From assembly GCA_020525365.1 (NCBI GenBank), contig JAIZOF010000001.1, positions 744,502 to 808,501 on the forward strand: a stretch of DNA of 64,000 nt, in the 5' to 3' direction. Positions 57,140 through 64,000 of the stretch are shown piece by piece. Below the pieces are notes generated by a model. That model was given only the letters and a program-made list of their open reading frames with translations, was not told the DNA's origin and made no database searches. The translations under genes and the position numbers were made by a program. Position 1 is the first letter of the stretch. Every line of letters begins with the position of its first letter. The stretch comes from Sulfurovum sp. Lineage in GTDB: Bacteria; Campylobacterota; Campylobacteria; Campylobacterales; Sulfurovaceae.

Positions 57140-57161
57140 ACTTCAAGCATAGGCTTGAAGT
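57140..57161 (+). terminator. Hairpin in the rplL-rpoB gap (likely attenuator)
   Basis: A perfect nine-pair stem (ACTTCAAGC / GCTTGAAGT) with a four-base loop, 18 bases past the rplL stop, followed by a short T-rich stretch. It resembles the E. coli rplL-rpoB attenuator in position and would reduce RNA polymerase gene expression relative to L12. The remaining gap to 57329 shows no other element. Confidence 0.6.
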
Positions 57162-57287
57162 TTAGTTATATCTACCTCAACTAGATATACCGATAAGCTA
57201 TTCGGAGACATTTCATACCCTCCTCTAATAGTTTCTTTGTGTATCTATATAACATATGAACTTTATTGTTCATTATTAGACATCTAA

Positions 57288-64000
<6,713 letters not shown>

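Overview
The window is an AT-rich, densely packed bacterial chromosome segment, most likely from a Campylobacterota (Epsilonproteobacteria) close to Sulfurovum. Supporting signs: parA-parB sit directly upstream of an ATP synthase operon with two b-type subunits (b' and b) and tolQ/tolR just after atpC; menaquinone is made by the futalosine route (mqnC); rpoB and rpoC are separate overlapping genes rather than the Helicobacter fusion; and the tRNA cluster-tuf-rpmG-tRNA-Trp-secE-nusG-rplKAJL-rpoBC string is the usual one for the group. The species assignment is an inference; no rRNA gene is present.

Layout. 1-8.5 kb: end of metX, xseB, a nitrilase-fold protein that has lost catalytic residues, a ThiF/MoeB-like E1 protein, ridA, rplU-rpmA, obgE-proB-fmt-birA and parA-parB, mostly with overlapping ends. 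8.5-14.3 kb: F1Fo ATP synthase genes (b', b, delta, alpha, gamma, beta, epsilon; a and c are elsewhere). 14.3-16 kb: tolQ, a tolR with a frameshifted end and a badly broken tolA, with no tolB/pal after them. 16-26.7 kb: mscS-like channel, DUF3108 protein, EamA transporter, kdsA-ribH-nusB-mqnC, an M16-family protein without its zinc motif, recG, a DUF481 outer-membrane protein behind a G8 tract, and long HPF.

26.8-32.8 kb: one minus-strand operon of a large MshQ-like secreted protein (Calx-beta, lectin-like and DUF6701-type regions) followed by four prepilin-like proteins, probably a type IV pilus or pseudopilus tip module. 33-38 kb: NhaC antiporter, L,D-transpeptidase, TonB, and hemL-atpZ plus a small membrane protein. 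38-46 kb: a cell-wall recycling block of lipoprotein amidase, sodium:solute symporter, AnmK, AmgK and MurU, with a GlnRS carrying a YqeY-like C-terminal domain between amgK and murU and a HAD phosphatase running into the end of murU. Together these could take cell-wall sugar to UDP-MurNAc.

46-51.7 kb is the most disturbed stretch: NnrS, the back half of a di-heme cytochrome c peroxidase cut off next to an unrelated 358-residue protein of unknown function, a short secreted-peptide remnant, a two-gene YeeE/YedE sulfur transporter and YaaA. 51.7-64 kb: strong promoter, four tRNAs (Thr-UGU, Tyr, Gly, Thr-GGU), tuf, rpmG, tRNA-Trp, secE, nusG, rplK, rplA, an L10-type leader, rplJ, rplL, rpoB and the first five sixths or so of rpoC, with hairpins or terminators between several of them. 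No CRISPR array, intact insertion sequence, prophage or rRNA operon was seen.
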